The notes: a model not told the origin generated them from the sequence alone. Positions 41,443-53,135 are shown, counted from the stretch's first letter. The stretch is 64,000 nt of DNA from Nesterenkonia sp. Act20 (GCF_019173455.1 NZ_JADPQH010000002.1:325490-389489), one strand, 5' to 3'. Program-made: numbers and translations.

Positions 41443-42465
41443 CTATTTCCAGCCCAGGGGCTTGGCCACGTGCTCGGCCAGGGATTCCAGGATGTGCGCG
41501 TTGTAGTCCACGCCGAGCTGGTTGGGCACGGTCACCAGCACAGTGTCCGCGGCCTGAACCGCTTCGTCCTTAGCGAGTTCCTCCACGAGCACGTCGGGCT
41601 CGGCGGTGAAGCTCCGACCGAAGATCGCCCGGGTCTTCTCGTCGATCATGCCGATCTGGTCCTGGGAGTCACGCTGTCCCAGGAAGTAGGCACGGTCCTG
41701 ATCCGAGACGATGGGCAGGATGGAACGCGAGACGGAGACGCGCGGCTCAAAGCCGTGATCATGCTTGGCCCATTCCTCGCGGAAGGCCTGGATCTGCTTG
41801 GCCTGCTGGATGTGGAACGGCTCCCCGGTCTCGTCGTCCTTCAGCGTGGAGCTCATCAGGTTCATCCCCCGCGACGCGGCCCACCGGGCAGTCGCGTCGG
41901 ATCCCGCGCCCCACCAGATGCGCTGGCGCAGACCCTCGGAATGCGGCTCGAGCCGCAGCAGCCCGGGAGGGTTGGGGAACATCGGACGGGGGCTGGGCTC
42001 GGCGAAGCCCTGCCCGGAGAGCACCTGGAGGGCGACCTCGGTGTGGCGGCGTCCCATATCGGCGTCGGACTCGCCCTCGGCGGGCTGGTAGCCGAAGTGG
42101 CGCCACCCCTCCACTGCCTGCTCTGGTGAGCCGCGGGAGATGCCGAGCTGCAGCCTGCCCTCGGCGATGAGATCGGCCGCGCCTGCGTCCTCGGCGAAGT
42201 ACAGCGGGTTCTCGTAGCGCATGTCGATCACGCCGGTGCCGATCTCGATCTTTGAGGTCTTGGCTCCGACGGCGGCGAGCAGCGGGAACGGAGACGCCAG
42301 CTGCCGGGCGTAGTGGTGCACCCGGTAGTAGGCACCGTCGATCCCGAGCTCCTCGGCGGCGACTGCAAGGTCGATGGACTGCAGCAGCACATCTGAGGCA
42401 GATCGAGTCTGCGAATGCGGCGAGGGCGTCCAGTGTCCGAAAGAGAGAAATCCTAAGTTCTTCAC
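41443..42465 (-). CDS. LLM class flavin-dependent oxidoreductase (luciferase-like monooxygenase)
   Basis: Bacterial-luciferase-fold FMN or F420 enzyme of 340 residues. It starts VKNLGFLSFGHWTPSPHSQT with GTG 42465; the frame continues upstream into folD but loses similarity. Typical elements are YRVHHYARQLASPFPLLAAVGAKT, IEIGTGVIDMRYENPLYFAE and LQLGISRGSPEQAVEGW. Such proteins occur widely in Micrococcaceae without assigned substrate. It lies 28 bases after folD, so it is probably the last gene of a glyA-folD-LLM operon, followed by the palindromic element. Confidence 0.87.
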   Translation of the reverse strand: MKNLGFLSFGHWTPSPHSQTRSASDVLLQSIDLAVAAEELGIDGAYYRVHHYARQLASPFPLLAAVGAKTSKIEIGTGVIDMRYENPLYFAEDAGAADLIAEGRLQLGISRGSPEQAVEGWRHFGYQPAEGESDADMGRRHTEVALQVLSGQGFAEPSPRPMFPNPPGLLRLEPHSEGLRQRIWWGAGSDATARWAASRGMNLMSSTLKDDETGEPFHIQQAKQIQAFREEWAKHDHGFEPRVSVSRSILPIVSDQDRAYFLGQRDSQDQIGMIDEKTRAIFGRSFTAEPDVLVEELAKDEAVQAADTVLVTVPNQLGVDYNAHILESLAEHVAKPLGWK

Positions 42466-42493
42466 ATTTGAAAGAACATCCCGGACGCGGTGG

Positions 42494-43441
42494 CTATTCC
42501 TGGGCCTGCTGCTCCGCGGCGAGGACCACATTGGCGAGCAGCTCCGCGCGGGTCATCGGCCCGACTCCGCCGGGATTCGGCGAGTACCAGGAAGCAACGG
42601 AGTCGATCCCCGGTGCGATGTCACCGTAGATCTTTGCCTTGCCGGTCTCGGGATTGACCTCACGGGTCACGCCCACGTCCAGGGCGATGACACCGGCCTT
42701 CAGCTGAGCCGGGTCGATCATGTGCTTGACCCCCGCAGCAGCGACGACGACGTCGGCCTGGGCCAGATGCGCGGCGAGATCCTGGGTGCCGGTGTGGCAC
42801 AGGGTCACGGTGGCATTGACGTCGCGGCGGGTGAGCAGCAACCCGATAGGCCGACCGATCGTGACACCGCGCCCGACGACGACCACGTGCTTGCCCTTGA
42901 GGTCCAACCCGTAGTGGTCCAGCAGGTCGACACAGCCCTTCGGCGTGCAGGGAAGCGGCGAGCTGATCGGCTCATTGACGTTGGCGACGAGTCGCCCGAG
43001 GTTCATCGGGTGCAGACCGTCGGCGTCCTTCTCAGGGGAGATCGCTTCGAGCACCTTCTGGGTGTCCAGGTGCTTGGGCAGCGGGAGCTGGACGATGTAG
43101 CCGGTACAGGCGGGATCGTTGTTCAGCTTCTCGATCTCGGCTAGCAGCTCCTCCTGGGTGGTCTCCTCCCCCAGCTGCACCTCAATGGAGTTGATCCCCA
43201 CCTCCGCGCAGTCGCGGTGCTTGCCGGCCACGTAGGACTGGCTTCCGGGGTCGGCTCCGACGAGCACGGTTCCGAGACCCGGGGTCACCCCGCGGGCCTT
43301 CAGCGCGGAGACGCGTTCCGCGAGATCGGCCTTCAGCGCCTTGGCCGTGGCGCGGCCGTCGAGGACCTGGGCGGTCTGGGTCGAGGCCGTGGGCGCCGAG
43401 CCGGCGTCGTCGTGCTGGTGGGCGTTCGAATTCTCCGTCAT
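42494..43441 (-). CDS. folD: Bifunctional methylenetetrahydrofolate dehydrogenase / methenyltetrahydrofolate cyclohydrolase
   Basis: Interconverts 5,10-methylene- and 10-formyl-tetrahydrofolate using NADP. Family motifs are [20 protein letters not shown] (catalytic Lys), [40 protein letters not shown] and the NADP loop [16 protein letters not shown], ending in [19 protein letters not shown]. Length 315 from ATG 43441; a polar N-terminal extension of about 28 residues is unusual. A GTG at 43456 overlapping glyA is an alternative start. It lies directly after glyA, joining the two steps of one-carbon supply. Confidence 0.96.
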   Translation of the reverse strand: MTENSNAHQHDDAGSAPTASTQTAQVLDGRATAKALKADLAERVSALKARGVTPGLGTVLVGADPGSQSYVAGKHRDCAEVGINSIEVQLGEETTQEELLAEIEKLNNDPACTGYIVQLPLPKHLDTQKVLEAISPEKDADGLHPMNLGRLVANVNEPISSPLPCTPKGCVDLLDHYGLDLKGKHVVVVGRGVTIGRPIGLLLTRRDVNATVTLCHTGTQDLAAHLAQADVVVAAAGVKHMIDPAQLKAGVIALDVGVTREVNPETGKAKIYGDIAPGIDSVASWYSPNPGGVGPMTRAELLANVVLAAEQQAQE

Positions 43442-43449
43442 AGCTGGGT

Positions 43450-44727
43450 TCACCACTCCTCGAGGCCTTCGTAGAGCGGGAAGCCCTTGGTCAGGGCTGC
43501 CACGCGGGACTTCAGGCCGTGCAGGTCCGCGTCGGGCTTGAGCGACTCGGCGATGATGTCGGCGACCTCGCGGAACTCGGTCTCACCGAAGCCGCGGGTG
43601 GCCAGCGCCGGAGTGCCGATGCGCAGCCCGGAGGTGGTCATCGGCGGACGGGGATCATTGGGCACGGCGTTGCGGTTGACCGTGATGCCGACCTCGTGGA
43701 GCCGGTCCTCGGCCTGCTTGCCGTCCAGCTCGGAGTTGCGCAGGTCCACGAGCACCAGGTGGACGTCGGTGCCGCCGGTGAGCACCGAGACGCCGTGCTC
43801 GGTCACATCCGGCGCCACGAGCCGCTTCGCCAGGATCTGGGCACCCTCGATGGTGCGCTTCTGCCGCTCGGCGAACTCTTCGCTGCCGGCGATCTTGAAG
43901 GCGATGGCCTTGGCCGCGATGGCGTGCATCAGCGGGCCACCCTGCTGACCGGGGAAGACCGCGGAGTTGATCTTCTTCTTGTGCTCCTCCTTGGTCAGGA
44001 TGATTCCCGAGCGGGGCCCTGCCAGGGTCTTGTGCACGGTGGTGGTGACGACGTCGGCGTAGGGCACCGGGTTGGGGTGCAGGCCTGCGGCCACGAGACC
44101 GGCGAAGTGCGCCATGTCCACCCAGAGGATCGCGCCGACCTCATCGGCGATCTCGCGGAAGCGGGCGAAGTCCAGCTGACGAGGATAGGCGGACCAGCCG
44201 GCGACGATCATGTCAGGCTGCTCGGCGATGGCCTGCTCGCGGACCTTGTCCATGTCGATGACACCGGTCTCGGCGTCGACCTCATAGGCGGCGATCTCGT
44301 AGAACTTGCCGGAGAAGTTCAGCTTCATGCCGTGGGTGAGGTGGCCGCCGTGCGCCAGTGAGAGACCCATGAGCTTGTCGCCGGGCTTCAGGAACGCCGT
44401 CATGACGGCCACGTTGGCCTGCGCGCCGGCGTGTGGCTGGACGTTGGCGTGCTCGGCTCCGAAGAGGGCCTTGGCACGGTCGATGGCGAGGTTCTCGGCG
44501 ATGTCGACGAACTCGCAGCCGCCGTAGTAACGCCGACCCGGATACCCTTCCGCATATTTGTTCGTCAGCACCGACCCCTGCGCCTCAAGCACGGCGCGGG
44601 GCACGAAGTTCTCGCTCGCGATCATCTCGAGGGTGTCGCGCTGACGGCCGAGCTCATCGGAGATCGCTTGGGCGATCTCGGGATCAACCTCGGACAGGGG
44701 GGCATTGTTGATATCCGGTGTGCTCAT
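43450..44727 (-). CDS. glyA: Serine hydroxymethyltransferase
   Basis: PLP enzyme converting serine plus THF to glycine and methylene-THF; 425 residues from ATG 44727 (GGAGAG upstream). Conserved: [77 protein letters not shown] and the PLP-lysine segment [14 protein letters not shown]. It leads the folD operon and is divergent from fur. Confidence 0.98.
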   Translation of the reverse strand: MSTPDINNAPLSEVDPEIAQAISDELGRQRDTLEMIASENFVPRAVLEAQGSVLTNKYAEGYPGRRYYGGCEFVDIAENLAIDRAKALFGAEHANVQPHAGAQANVAVMTAFLKPGDKLMGLSLAHGGHLTHGMKLNFSGKFYEIAAYEVDAETGVIDMDKVREQAIAEQPDMIVAGWSAYPRQLDFARFREIADEVGAILWVDMAHFAGLVAAGLHPNPVPYADVVTTTVHKTLAGPRSGIILTKEEHKKKINSAVFPGQQGGPLMHAIAAKAIAFKIAGSEEFAERQKRTIEGAQILAKRLVAPDVTEHGVSVLTGGTDVHLVLVDLRNSELDGKQAEDRLHEVGITVNRNAVPNDPRPPMTTSGLRIGTPALATRGFGETEFREVADIIAESLKPDADLHGLKSRVAALTKGFPLYEGLEEW

Positions 44728-44855
44728 GGACGAAGGCTCTCCTTGCGGATGAAAACGGGGCGGCGTGAGCCAGTCTAGCGGCCCCCTGGCGCACGGCACG
44801 TGACACCTGCCCCATTTTATTGTGAATGACTCATATGTGCGGCAGACTGGAGGCC

Positions 44856-45311
44856 ATGACTTCCCCCGACTGGTCGGCTCGACTGCGCGAGCGCGGACTC
44901 CGCGTCACCCGCCAGCGGCTTGCCGTCTTGGAAGCCGTGGCTGCGGACCCGCACCGCCCTGCTGAGGCGATCCACGCCGCGGTTCGCGCGCACCTGCCAG
45001 AGATCACCGTGCAGTCCGTCTACACCGTGCTGCATGACCTCACCGCACGGGAGCTGCTGCGCCGGTTCGATCCCCCGGGATCCCCTGCCTGCTACGAGAC
45101 CCGCACCCATGACAATCACCATCACGCGATCTGTACGCTCTGCGGACGGATCGAGGACGTGGAGTGCGTGCACGGCGAGGCGCCCTGCCTGCAGGCCCCC
45201 GCAAGCCTCGGGATGCAGATCCAGGTCGCCGACGTCGTCTTCCGCGGCGTCTGCAAGAGCTGCTCCGAGGGCGCGGAAGAGCTCACCGCGGCTGGCGCCG
45301 AGCACAGCTGA
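44856..45311 (+). CDS. fur: Fur family transcriptional regulator
   Basis: Metal- or peroxide-sensing repressor of 151 residues (ATG 44856; in-frame ATGs at 44826 and 44835 are possible). [29 protein letters not shown] and [19 protein letters not shown]; metal site [20 protein letters not shown] and the C-terminal CKSCSEG give two CxxC pairs for structural zinc. The pattern is of the FurA/PerR side of the family. The upstream region 44810-44840 is unusually AT-rich and contains the palindrome ATGACTCAT (44826-44834), a candidate autoregulatory site. No catalase is adjacent, so iron versus peroxide sensing is undecided. Confidence 0.9.
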   Translation: MTSPDWSARLRERGLRVTRQRLAVLEAVAADPHRPAEAIHAAVRAHLPEITVQSVYTVLHDLTARELLRRFDPPGSPACYETRTHDNHHHAICTLCGRIEDVECVHGEAPCLQAPASLGMQIQVADVVFRGVCKSCSEGAEELTAAGAEHS

Positions 45312-45344
45312 GCGGCACGCCGCCTCCCACTCAGTCACAGAAAA

Positions 45345-45402
45345 GATCCCCCACGGGGACCGAGGCCCACCGCAGGGGATCAGATCACTGAAGACCGTGA
45401 TC
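45345..45402. terminator. Weak convergent terminator region between fur and the acidic lipoprotein gene
   Basis: GATCCCC (45345-45351) pairs with GGGGATC (45375-45381), and GATCAC (45383-45388) with GTGATC (45397-45402). Both stems are short and lack T-runs. Confidence 0.3.
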
Positions 45403-45688
45403 ACATGTCTTCTTCCTCATCCATCGATTCCTCGTCCATGGAGTCTTCATCCATCGACTCTTCATCCATGGGCGACTCCTCCGTCATGGACTCTTCGTCC
45501 ATGGGCTCTTCCTCCATGGGGGACTCCTCGGTCATGTCCCCGCCCTCGTCTTCCATCTCGCCGTTCTCGACGGGATCCTCGGTCTCAGTGCCCGAGTCGT
45601 CGCAGGCGGTGGCGCCGAAGAGGGCGAGCGAACCGACGCCGATCACGCCGGCGATCGTGCGAAGCTTGCTGGTCTCGGTGGTAGCCAT
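45401..45688 (-). CDS. Small acidic lipoprotein with Met-Asp-Glu-Glu-Ser repeats
   Basis: A 95-residue putative lipoprotein. ATG 45688 follows GGAGG. A signal peptide (TIAGVIGVGSLALFGATAC) ends in a lipobox Cys near 33. The mature part is almost entirely Glu, Asp, Met, Ser and Pro, with about eight imperfect 5-residue units of the form MDEES/MTEESP. The net charge is extremely negative. It resembles no enzyme; a periplasmic or surface cation-binding role is only a suggestion, made slightly more attractive by the neighbouring Fur regulator. The underlying 15-bp repeat should allow copy-number variation. Confidence 0.72.
   Translation of the reverse strand: MATTETSKLRTIAGVIGVGSLALFGATACDDSGTETEDPVENGEMEDEGGDMTEESPMEEEPMDEESMTEESPMDEESMDEDSMDEESMDEEEDM
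45405..45535 (-). repeat. Imperfect 15-bp coding repeats of the acidic lipoprotein
   Basis: Short units based on TCATCCATGGACTCT and variants recur about eight times in phase with the reading frame, encoding the M-x-E-E/D-S pentads. Confidence 0.75.
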
Positions 45689-45912
45689 GATGTTTACCTC
45701 CGTGGTTCGCATCGGTGATGCTGCGCGGTCTTTCCGCGATGTGTCATCCCCCGCACCGCAACACATCTGCGGTCTGCGGCGATGACCTGACTTCAGTGTG
45801 CCTGGTCGGGCGGTGCTGAGTGAAGCGAGTTGGCGCCCCTGAGCCGGATTCTGTGTGAGTTCGTACGGCCCGTTCAGCGCGTGTTGGAGCAAGGTCTCGA
45901 GCCTGAATAGAT

Positions 45913-45939
45913 GCTGAACCGAGGTGTTGTTGGTTCAGC
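45913..45939 (-). terminator. 8-bp hairpin at the end of the lipoprotein pair
   Basis: GCTGAACC (45913-45920) and GGTTCAGC (45932-45939) pair around an 11-base loop; the stem includes the stop codon of the lipoprotein gene. The remaining gap (45689-45912) shows no supported gene. Confidence 0.45.
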
Positions 45940-46906
45940 CCTGGTCCGCGCTCGCGACGAACCCGCTGAGGATCTCCTGAAGCAGCTGGTCGGTGATGAC
46001 AGTGCCCTCTTCGGGTGGGACGGGAATCTCGGCCTCGTTCCATTGATCAAAGTCCACCTCCAGCGGCGCCTCTCCCTGCACGGTGAGCCCCATCAGCAGC
46101 GGCGATTCCGCATTGGCGAGGACAGTGAGCTCGATCTGGTCGTTGGAGTAGACCCAGAGGTCCTGCTCACCCTCGGTCTCGACAGCAGGTTCGAGCCCTG
46201 AGTCGGCAAGAGAGTTCCCGTCGAGAGTCTCATCCAGGTGGTTTCTGAGCGTCTCCAGGAGCTCTCCTGGGGTCCGCGGCACCTCCAGCTCACCGATGCT
46301 CACATCGACCCATTCGCCCTCTGCCAGAAGCGCCGACTCCAGTTCCGCGCCACCGACCTCGGGTTCGACCTCGGCGGGGATCTGCGCCTCGTAGTCAAAG
46401 ATGAAGCCAGCCACGGTCTGATAGGTCGTGTCACCGACCTGGAGCACCCGGTAGTCGGGGGCGTAGTTCAGCTCCGTGGCGGAATCTCCCTCAATCTGGC
46501 CGACGACGCTCAGCTCGAAGAGCTCGTCTTCGCCGGTCCCAGCATCTTCGCTGGTCCCAGCATCTTCGTCACCCTCAAAAGTCTCAGGGCTGTAGCCGAA
46601 AAGCTGCTGGCCCTGCTCCAGCGGCCCCGAGACGCTCGCACTGACGCTTGTCTGCGCCATGGATGCATCCCAGATGTCCTCCTCGATGTCCTCCAAGGCA
46701 GGTGCTTCCCCATCCGTGGCGTTGCCTGTCGGCGCTTCGGCCGGATCTTCCTGGCTCACCGGTTCGGAGGGGTCGACGGTCTGCGCAGGAGCTTCGTCCT
46801 CGGCCTGGCCGCAGCCCGCGAGCACGAGGGCAGCGAGTCCGAGTGCCGAGGTGCCTGCAAACAGCCGGGCTCGCAGGGTGGGTCCTCGTCCAGCAGAAAT
46901 GCTCAT
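45935..46906 (-). CDS. Acidic lipoprotein, LppX/LprG-like (tandem paralogue 1)
   Basis: Secreted lipoprotein of 323 residues; ATG 46906, lipobox ALVLAGCGQ near 30. After an acidic linker the body has alternating strands (SVSASVSGPL, ELFELSVVGQIEGDSATELNYAPDYRVLQVGDTTYQTV) and ends DLWVYSNDQIELTVLANAE..FDQWNEAEIPVPPEEGTV. This is the strand-helix pattern of LolA/LppX-type lipid-binding lipoproteins, and the D-x-W-N-E-A segment is shared with the adjacent paralogue. A role in lipid or glycolipid handling is inferred only from fold resemblance. Both copies are exceptionally acidic. Confidence 0.68.
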   Translation of the reverse strand: MSISAGRGPTLRARLFAGTSALGLAALVLAGCGQAEDEAPAQTVDPSEPVSQEDPAEAPTGNATDGEAPALEDIEEDIWDASMAQTSVSASVSGPLEQGQQLFGYSPETFEGDEDAGTSEDAGTGEDELFELSVVGQIEGDSATELNYAPDYRVLQVGDTTYQTVAGFIFDYEAQIPAEVEPEVGGAELESALLAEGEWVDVSIGELEVPRTPGELLETLRNHLDETLDGNSLADSGLEPAVETEGEQDLWVYSNDQIELTVLANAESPLLMGLTVQGEAPLEVDFDQWNEAEIPVPPEEGTVITDQLLQEILSGFVASADQG

Positions 46907-46928
46907 GGTCTTCCCTTCACCGGTCTGC

Positions 46929-47882
46929 TCAGGAACCCTCGGCCTCCGCGTCGGAGTTCTGCTGCGCGTCGTCGTCAGTACCGCCTTCAGCGTCAGTACC
47001 GTCGTCAGTCTCAGCGTTCTCGTCAGTGTCACTGCCGTTGCCGGAGTCGCCACTGTCCTCAGCGTCAGTATCGTCCTGGTTGAGGTCCTCGTCGAGATCC
47101 TCGGTGGACCAGCCGTTGTCCTGCGCTATGGCCACAAAGATCTCCTCCACGGTGATGACGTTCTCGGGCTGTTCCGGCCGCTGCGCCTCGTTCCACTCGC
47201 TGAAGCGGTAATGGGACTCGTCGTCGCGCATCTCAAGCAGGTAGGGCGCGCCGTCGGCGGCCACGACGAACTCGGTGGATCCGTCCTCAGTGGCGTAGAC
47301 GTAGACGGGAACTCCGTCGCGGGTCTCTTCCGTCCCAGGCAGGGCGCCGACTCCGTCATCCTCGAGCTCGCGCTGCCAGGTGGTGATGAAGTCCTCTGCG
47401 GAGAAGACCGCGCCGCCGTCGTCGGTGCTGAACTGGACCCACTGATCGGCCACCACGGAGTCGATGAACTCTGCCTCGACAAGGTCCGCGAAGTCTCCGT
47501 CGAGCTCGCTCATCAGCAGCATGGCGAAGTCCTCCCCGCGGAAGTACTCGGCGCCGTCGATCGCTCGTTGGGTGAAGCTGACTTCGCCGGCGTTGAAGGT
47601 CATCTCGGAGGCGCTTCCGTCCACGGAGCCGGTGATGGTCAGGTCCCCGGTGGCGTCCTCGTCGATCTCCTCGAAGATCTCGTCCACATCGGCCTCCGAG
47701 GCCTCCACCTCGCCGTCGATGCTGACGGTCTCTGCGGTCAGCATCGCGTCCCACATGCGGTCCTGGATCTGGCTGAAGCTCGGGACGGCCGGTTCCTGCT
47801 CCTCGGCTTCGAAGGGGTTGCCACAGCCAGCGAGCACGACGACGGCGGCCAGAGCACTGCCTGCCATGGTCTTGCGCTTCAT
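46929..47882 (-). CDS. Acidic lipoprotein, LppX/LprG-like (tandem paralogue 2)
   Basis: Lipoprotein of 317 residues; ATG 47882 has AGGAGG five bases upstream, lipobox VVVLAGCGN near 22. Layout parallels the downstream gene: MWDAMLTAETVSIDGEVEAS versus IWDASMAQTSVSASVSG, central EYFRGEDFAMLL / VADQWVQFS, and YRFSEWNEAQRPEQPENVITV versus DFDQWNEAEIPVPPEEGTVI. The last 50 residues are a nearly pure Asp/Ser/Gly/Glu tail. The 22-base spacing and paralogy indicate a tandem duplication in one operon. Confidence 0.7.
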   Translation of the reverse strand: MKRKTMAGSALAAVVVLAGCGNPFEAEEQEPAVPSFSQIQDRMWDAMLTAETVSIDGEVEASEADVDEIFEEIDEDATGDLTITGSVDGSASEMTFNAGEVSFTQRAIDGAEYFRGEDFAMLLMSELDGDFADLVEAEFIDSVVADQWVQFSTDDGGAVFSAEDFITTWQRELEDDGVGALPGTEETRDGVPVYVYATEDGSTEFVVAADGAPYLLEMRDDESHYRFSEWNEAQRPEQPENVITVEEIFVAIAQDNGWSTEDLDEDLNQDDTDAEDSGDSGNGSDTDENAETDDGTDAEGGTDDDAQQNSDAEAEGS

Positions 47883-47958
47883 GCGGCCTCCTAGGGGACG
47901 CTCGCGAGGGTAAACGTCGAGTCTGGATGCGGGCTCTGCGCCCGGGTGGCTCTTCAGA

Positions 47959-48495
47959 CTAGCCGCTCGTCCGTGCTGACGGCTGCGCTGAGAGGTGGGC
48001 ATCCTTGTGTCCGAGGTAGACCTCGGCGTTCTCGCGCAGGGACTCGATCTCCTCAGCGGTGAGTTCGCGGCGGACCTTGGCCGGGACTCCGGCGACGAGG
48101 GAACGCGGCGGAATCTTCGTACCCTCCAGCACGACGGCCCCGGCCGCGATCAGGCTCTGCTCGCCGATCACGGCGCCGTTCATGATGGTGGCGCTCATGC
48201 CGATGAGCGAGCCGGCACCCACGCTGCATCCATGGACCACGGCCGAGTGTCCCACCGAGACGCCGGCACCGATCGTGCAGGGATGCCCGGGGTCCGCGTG
48301 CAGCACCGCGTTGTCCTGCAGGTTGGTGCGCTCCCCCACGGTGATCGCCGCGGAGTCCCCACGGACCGAGACGCCATAGAAGGCCGAGGAGTCGACCCCC
48401 ATGCTGACTTCCCCGGTGATGGCCGCGGTGGGGGCGAGGAAGACGCCTTCGGCAATCTCGGGGGTGTGGCCTCGCACGGTGAGAACGTGTGCCAT
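47959..48495 (-). CDS. Gamma carbonic anhydrase family protein (left-handed beta-helix)
   Basis: Hexapeptide-repeat protein of 178 residues; ATG 48495 is 8 bases from GAAGGAG. The repeats run from GVFLAPTAAITGEV to about residue 150, with the metal histidines in NAVLHADPGHP, VGHSAVVHGC and nearby. SVRGDSAAITVGERTNLQDN is the family hallmark. Some members are active zinc/iron carbonic anhydrases and others bind CoA-type ligands; activity is not certain. It lies downstream of the icd and 2-hydroxyacid dehydrogenase pair. Confidence 0.88.
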   Translation of the reverse strand: MAHVLTVRGHTPEIAEGVFLAPTAAITGEVSMGVDSSAFYGVSVRGDSAAITVGERTNLQDNAVLHADPGHPCTIGAGVSVGHSAVVHGCSVGAGSLIGMSATIMNGAVIGEQSLIAAGAVVLEGTKIPPRSLVAGVPAKVRRELTAEEIESLRENAEVYLGHKDAHLSAQPSARTSG

Positions 48496-48548
48496 GTCCA
48501 TGACTCCTTCGCTGTTGCGCGAGCCCAGCGGGGGCCGGGCCGGGGTTC

Positions 48549-49463
48549 TCAGTATCCCTGAGCGGGGTCCACCAGGCCCAGCATCGGCTCGCCCGCGCTG
48601 AACCGGCGGTGATTGGCCAGGACCCGTTCCCGCAGCAGCGGCACGACCATCTCGGTGGTGTCCGCGGTGTGCGGGGTGATCAGGCAGTTCTCCAGACCCC
48701 ACAGCGGGTCGGAGTCCGGAAGCGGCTCCGGTTCGGTGACATCCAGCCCTGCTCCGCGCAAGGTGCCCTGCTTCAGCGCCGCGGCCAGTGCTGACTGGTC
48801 CAGCAGGCTTCCCCGGCCGACGTTGACCACGACGGCACCTTCCGCGAGCAGCGTGAGCCGTTCGGCGTTGAGCAGGTGTCGGGTCTCCGGGGTCGCGGCA
48901 GCGGCCAGCGCCACCACGTCGGCGCCCTCCAGCGCGTCATCGAGACCCTCGAAGGCGACGGTGGTGTCCGCGTGCACCACCGGATCCGGGGTGCGCCGCA
49001 CCACGGTCACATGGGTGTCGAGAGCCTTGTACAGCCGCACGATCTCGGCGGCCACTCCCCCGCCACCAACGACGACGCAGCGCAGCCCGTTCAGCGAGAT
49101 GCCGCCCTCGGTGCCCCAGCTGGTGGCCAGGGCCCGGGCCTTGAGCCCGCGCAGCGCCGCCAGAGTCAGCGCGAACGCGTGTTCCCCCACCGGCTTGGCG
49201 TACGAGCCCTTCGCGGAGGTCCAGGTCAGGTCCGGGAACTTTCCGAGGACCTCCGCGTAGAGCTCGATTCCGGCGCTGGGCAGCTGGACCCACTTCACCT
49301 GCGGGTTGGCCTCGAGGACCTGCGCCAGGTTCAACGTCTTGAACATCCCGGCGAGGATCAGCGCCTCGGGCTGCTCCTCCTCGCCGACCAGGACTGCGCC
49401 CTGTTCCTGGAGACCTGCGATGAGCTGCGGGTCGCCCTCGCCCATGATGTGGATCCGCGTCAT
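48549..49463 (-). CDS. D-isomer-specific 2-hydroxyacid dehydrogenase
   Basis: NAD(P)-dependent 2-hydroxyacid dehydrogenase of 304 residues. Catalytic Arg in VVNVGRGSLLDQ, Glu in GAGLDVTEPEPLPD and His in NCLITPHTADTTE are intact. The Rossmann loop reads VVGGGGVAAEI, slightly unlike the usual GxGxxG. The substrate-domain motif is WVQLPSAGIELY. It starts one base after the icd stop, so it is translationally linked to isocitrate dehydrogenase. Substrate unassigned. Confidence 0.9.
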   Translation of the reverse strand: MTRIHIMGEGDPQLIAGLQEQGAVLVGEEEQPEALILAGMFKTLNLAQVLEANPQVKWVQLPSAGIELYAEVLGKFPDLTWTSAKGSYAKPVGEHAFALTLAALRGLKARALATSWGTEGGISLNGLRCVVVGGGGVAAEIVRLYKALDTHVTVVRRTPDPVVHADTTVAFEGLDDALEGADVVALAAAATPETRHLLNAERLTLLAEGAVVVNVGRGSLLDQSALAAALKQGTLRGAGLDVTEPEPLPDSDPLWGLENCLITPHTADTTEMVVPLLRERVLANHRRFSAGEPMLGLVDPAQGY

Positions 49464-49464
49464 A

Positions 49465-51699
<2,235 letters not shown>

Positions 51700-51756
51700 T
51701 CAGGTTCGGTTCAGTGTTGTCTCGTTGCTCACAAATCTACCTCAGATGCATTCTCC

Positions 51757-51771
51757 GCTCAGGGGCTGAGC
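51757..51771 (-). terminator. Short hairpin in the mgtE-icd gap
   Basis: GCTCAG and CTGAGC pair around GGG, 30 bases after the mgtE stop. There is no T-run and the stem is only 6 bp. Confidence 0.3.
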
Positions 51772-51800
51772 CGCCCGAGGCGGTGGACGTGCTGGGCGCG

Positions 51801-53135
51801 CTAGATCCCGAGCACGACGCGGGCGATCATGAAGTACACGATCAGTCCGGTGGCATCCACGAAGGTGGAGATGAACGGGTTGGCGAAGACTGCAGGGTCG
51901 GCGCCGAGCTTCTTGCCCAGCAGCGGCATCAGTCCGCCGACGGAGGCCGCGAGCGTACAGATGGACAGCAGCGTCAGGCCGATCACCGTGCCGATGTCCC
52001 AGCCGTAGAACAGTCCGGCGACCAGGAAGCCCAGCACGCCCAGGGTGGCGCCGAGGGTGATCCCGACCCGCACCTCGCGCCAGAGCACCTTGAAGACGTC
52101 CCGGGTGCCGACGTCGCCCAGTGCGAGGGCGCGGGTCACCGTGGTGGCCGCCTGGTTGCCCGAGTTGCCACCGGTGCCGATGAGCAGCGGCACGAACAGG
52201 CTCAGCACCACCATTGATTCGATGGTGCCCTCGAAGACATCGAGCACCTGCACGGTCAGCGCCGCGCCCAGCGCCAGCACCAGCAGCCAGACCACACGGG
52301 AACGCATGATGGTCAGCACCGGGGTGGAGAGGTAGGGCCGGTGCAGCGGCTCGGCGCCGCCGTGGCGGGCCGCGTCCTCGGACTCGGCGCGCTCCAGGAT
52401 GTCAAGCGCGTCATCCACGGTGAAGATCCCGACCACCCGGTGCTCGGAGTCGGTGACCGGGACCGCCAGGTGCTTGCGATCGGCGCACATGCGGGCCGCG
52501 TCCTCGGCGTCGTGATCCACGTCCACCGAGTCGGCCTCCTTCATCAGGTCCACCACGAGGGTCTCGCCCTCGGTGGTGACCAGGTCGCGCAGAGAGACGA
52601 CGCCGCGGAGCAGCCGGGCGGGGTCGACCACAGGAAGGGTGTAGAGCGTCTCGGCATCCTCGCCAGCTCGGCTGACCTTCTCCATGGCCTGGGCGACCGT
52701 CCAGTGCTCGGGGATCGCGACGAACTCCGGGCTCATCTGCCGCCCGATCGTCCCCGAGGGGTAGCCGAGCACGATGTTGGTCAGGCTCCGCTCGCGCGGA
52801 TCCAGGTGGCGCATCATCCTGCGCGCGATCGAAGCCGGCATCTCATCCATGAGCCGGACCCGATCATCGGGGTCCAGGGACTCGAAGAACAGCGCGACGT
52901 CCTGGTCCTTGAGGCCCTCGATGATCTCGTGCTGCAGCGACTGATCGAGCATGTCGAAGGCTTCCACGGCGACGCCCTTGGGCAGCAGCCGGAAGGTCAC
53001 CGCGCGGTCCTTGACGCCGAGACGCTCCAGGAAGTCCACCGTGTCACCGACGTTGAAGTCATCCAGCGCACGCCGAAGCTCGGTGAGGCGTTCCTCGCGG
53101 ATCAGGTCTTCCAGATCTTCAAGCTTTTCGTTCAC
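51801..53135 (-). CDS. mgtE: Magnesium transporter MgtE
   Basis: Mg2+ channel/transporter of about 444 residues. The cytoplasmic N-domain (superhelix, about 15-115) has FESLDPDDRVRLMDEMP. Tandem CBS domains (about 120-245) include LYTLPVVDPARLLRGVVSLR and LAVPVTDSEHRVVGIFTVDD. Five C-terminal helices hold the pore signature PLLIGTGGNSGNQAATTVTR and the late FVDATGLIVYF. Start assigned to GTG 53135; a GTG at 53144 and a TTG at 53153 are alternatives. Confidence 0.95.
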   Translation of the reverse strand: MNEKLEDLEDLIREERLTELRRALDDFNVGDTVDFLERLGVKDRAVTFRLLPKGVAVEAFDMLDQSLQHEIIEGLKDQDVALFFESLDPDDRVRLMDEMPASIARRMMRHLDPRERSLTNIVLGYPSGTIGRQMSPEFVAIPEHWTVAQAMEKVSRAGEDAETLYTLPVVDPARLLRGVVSLRDLVTTEGETLVVDLMKEADSVDVDHDAEDAARMCADRKHLAVPVTDSEHRVVGIFTVDDALDILERAESEDAARHGGAEPLHRPYLSTPVLTIMRSRVVWLLVLALGAALTVQVLDVFEGTIESMVVLSLFVPLLIGTGGNSGNQAATTVTRALALGDVGTRDVFKVLWREVRVGITLGATLGVLGFLVAGLFYGWDIGTVIGLTLLSICTLAASVGGLMPLLGKKLGADPAVFANPFISTFVDATGLIVYFMIARVVLGI

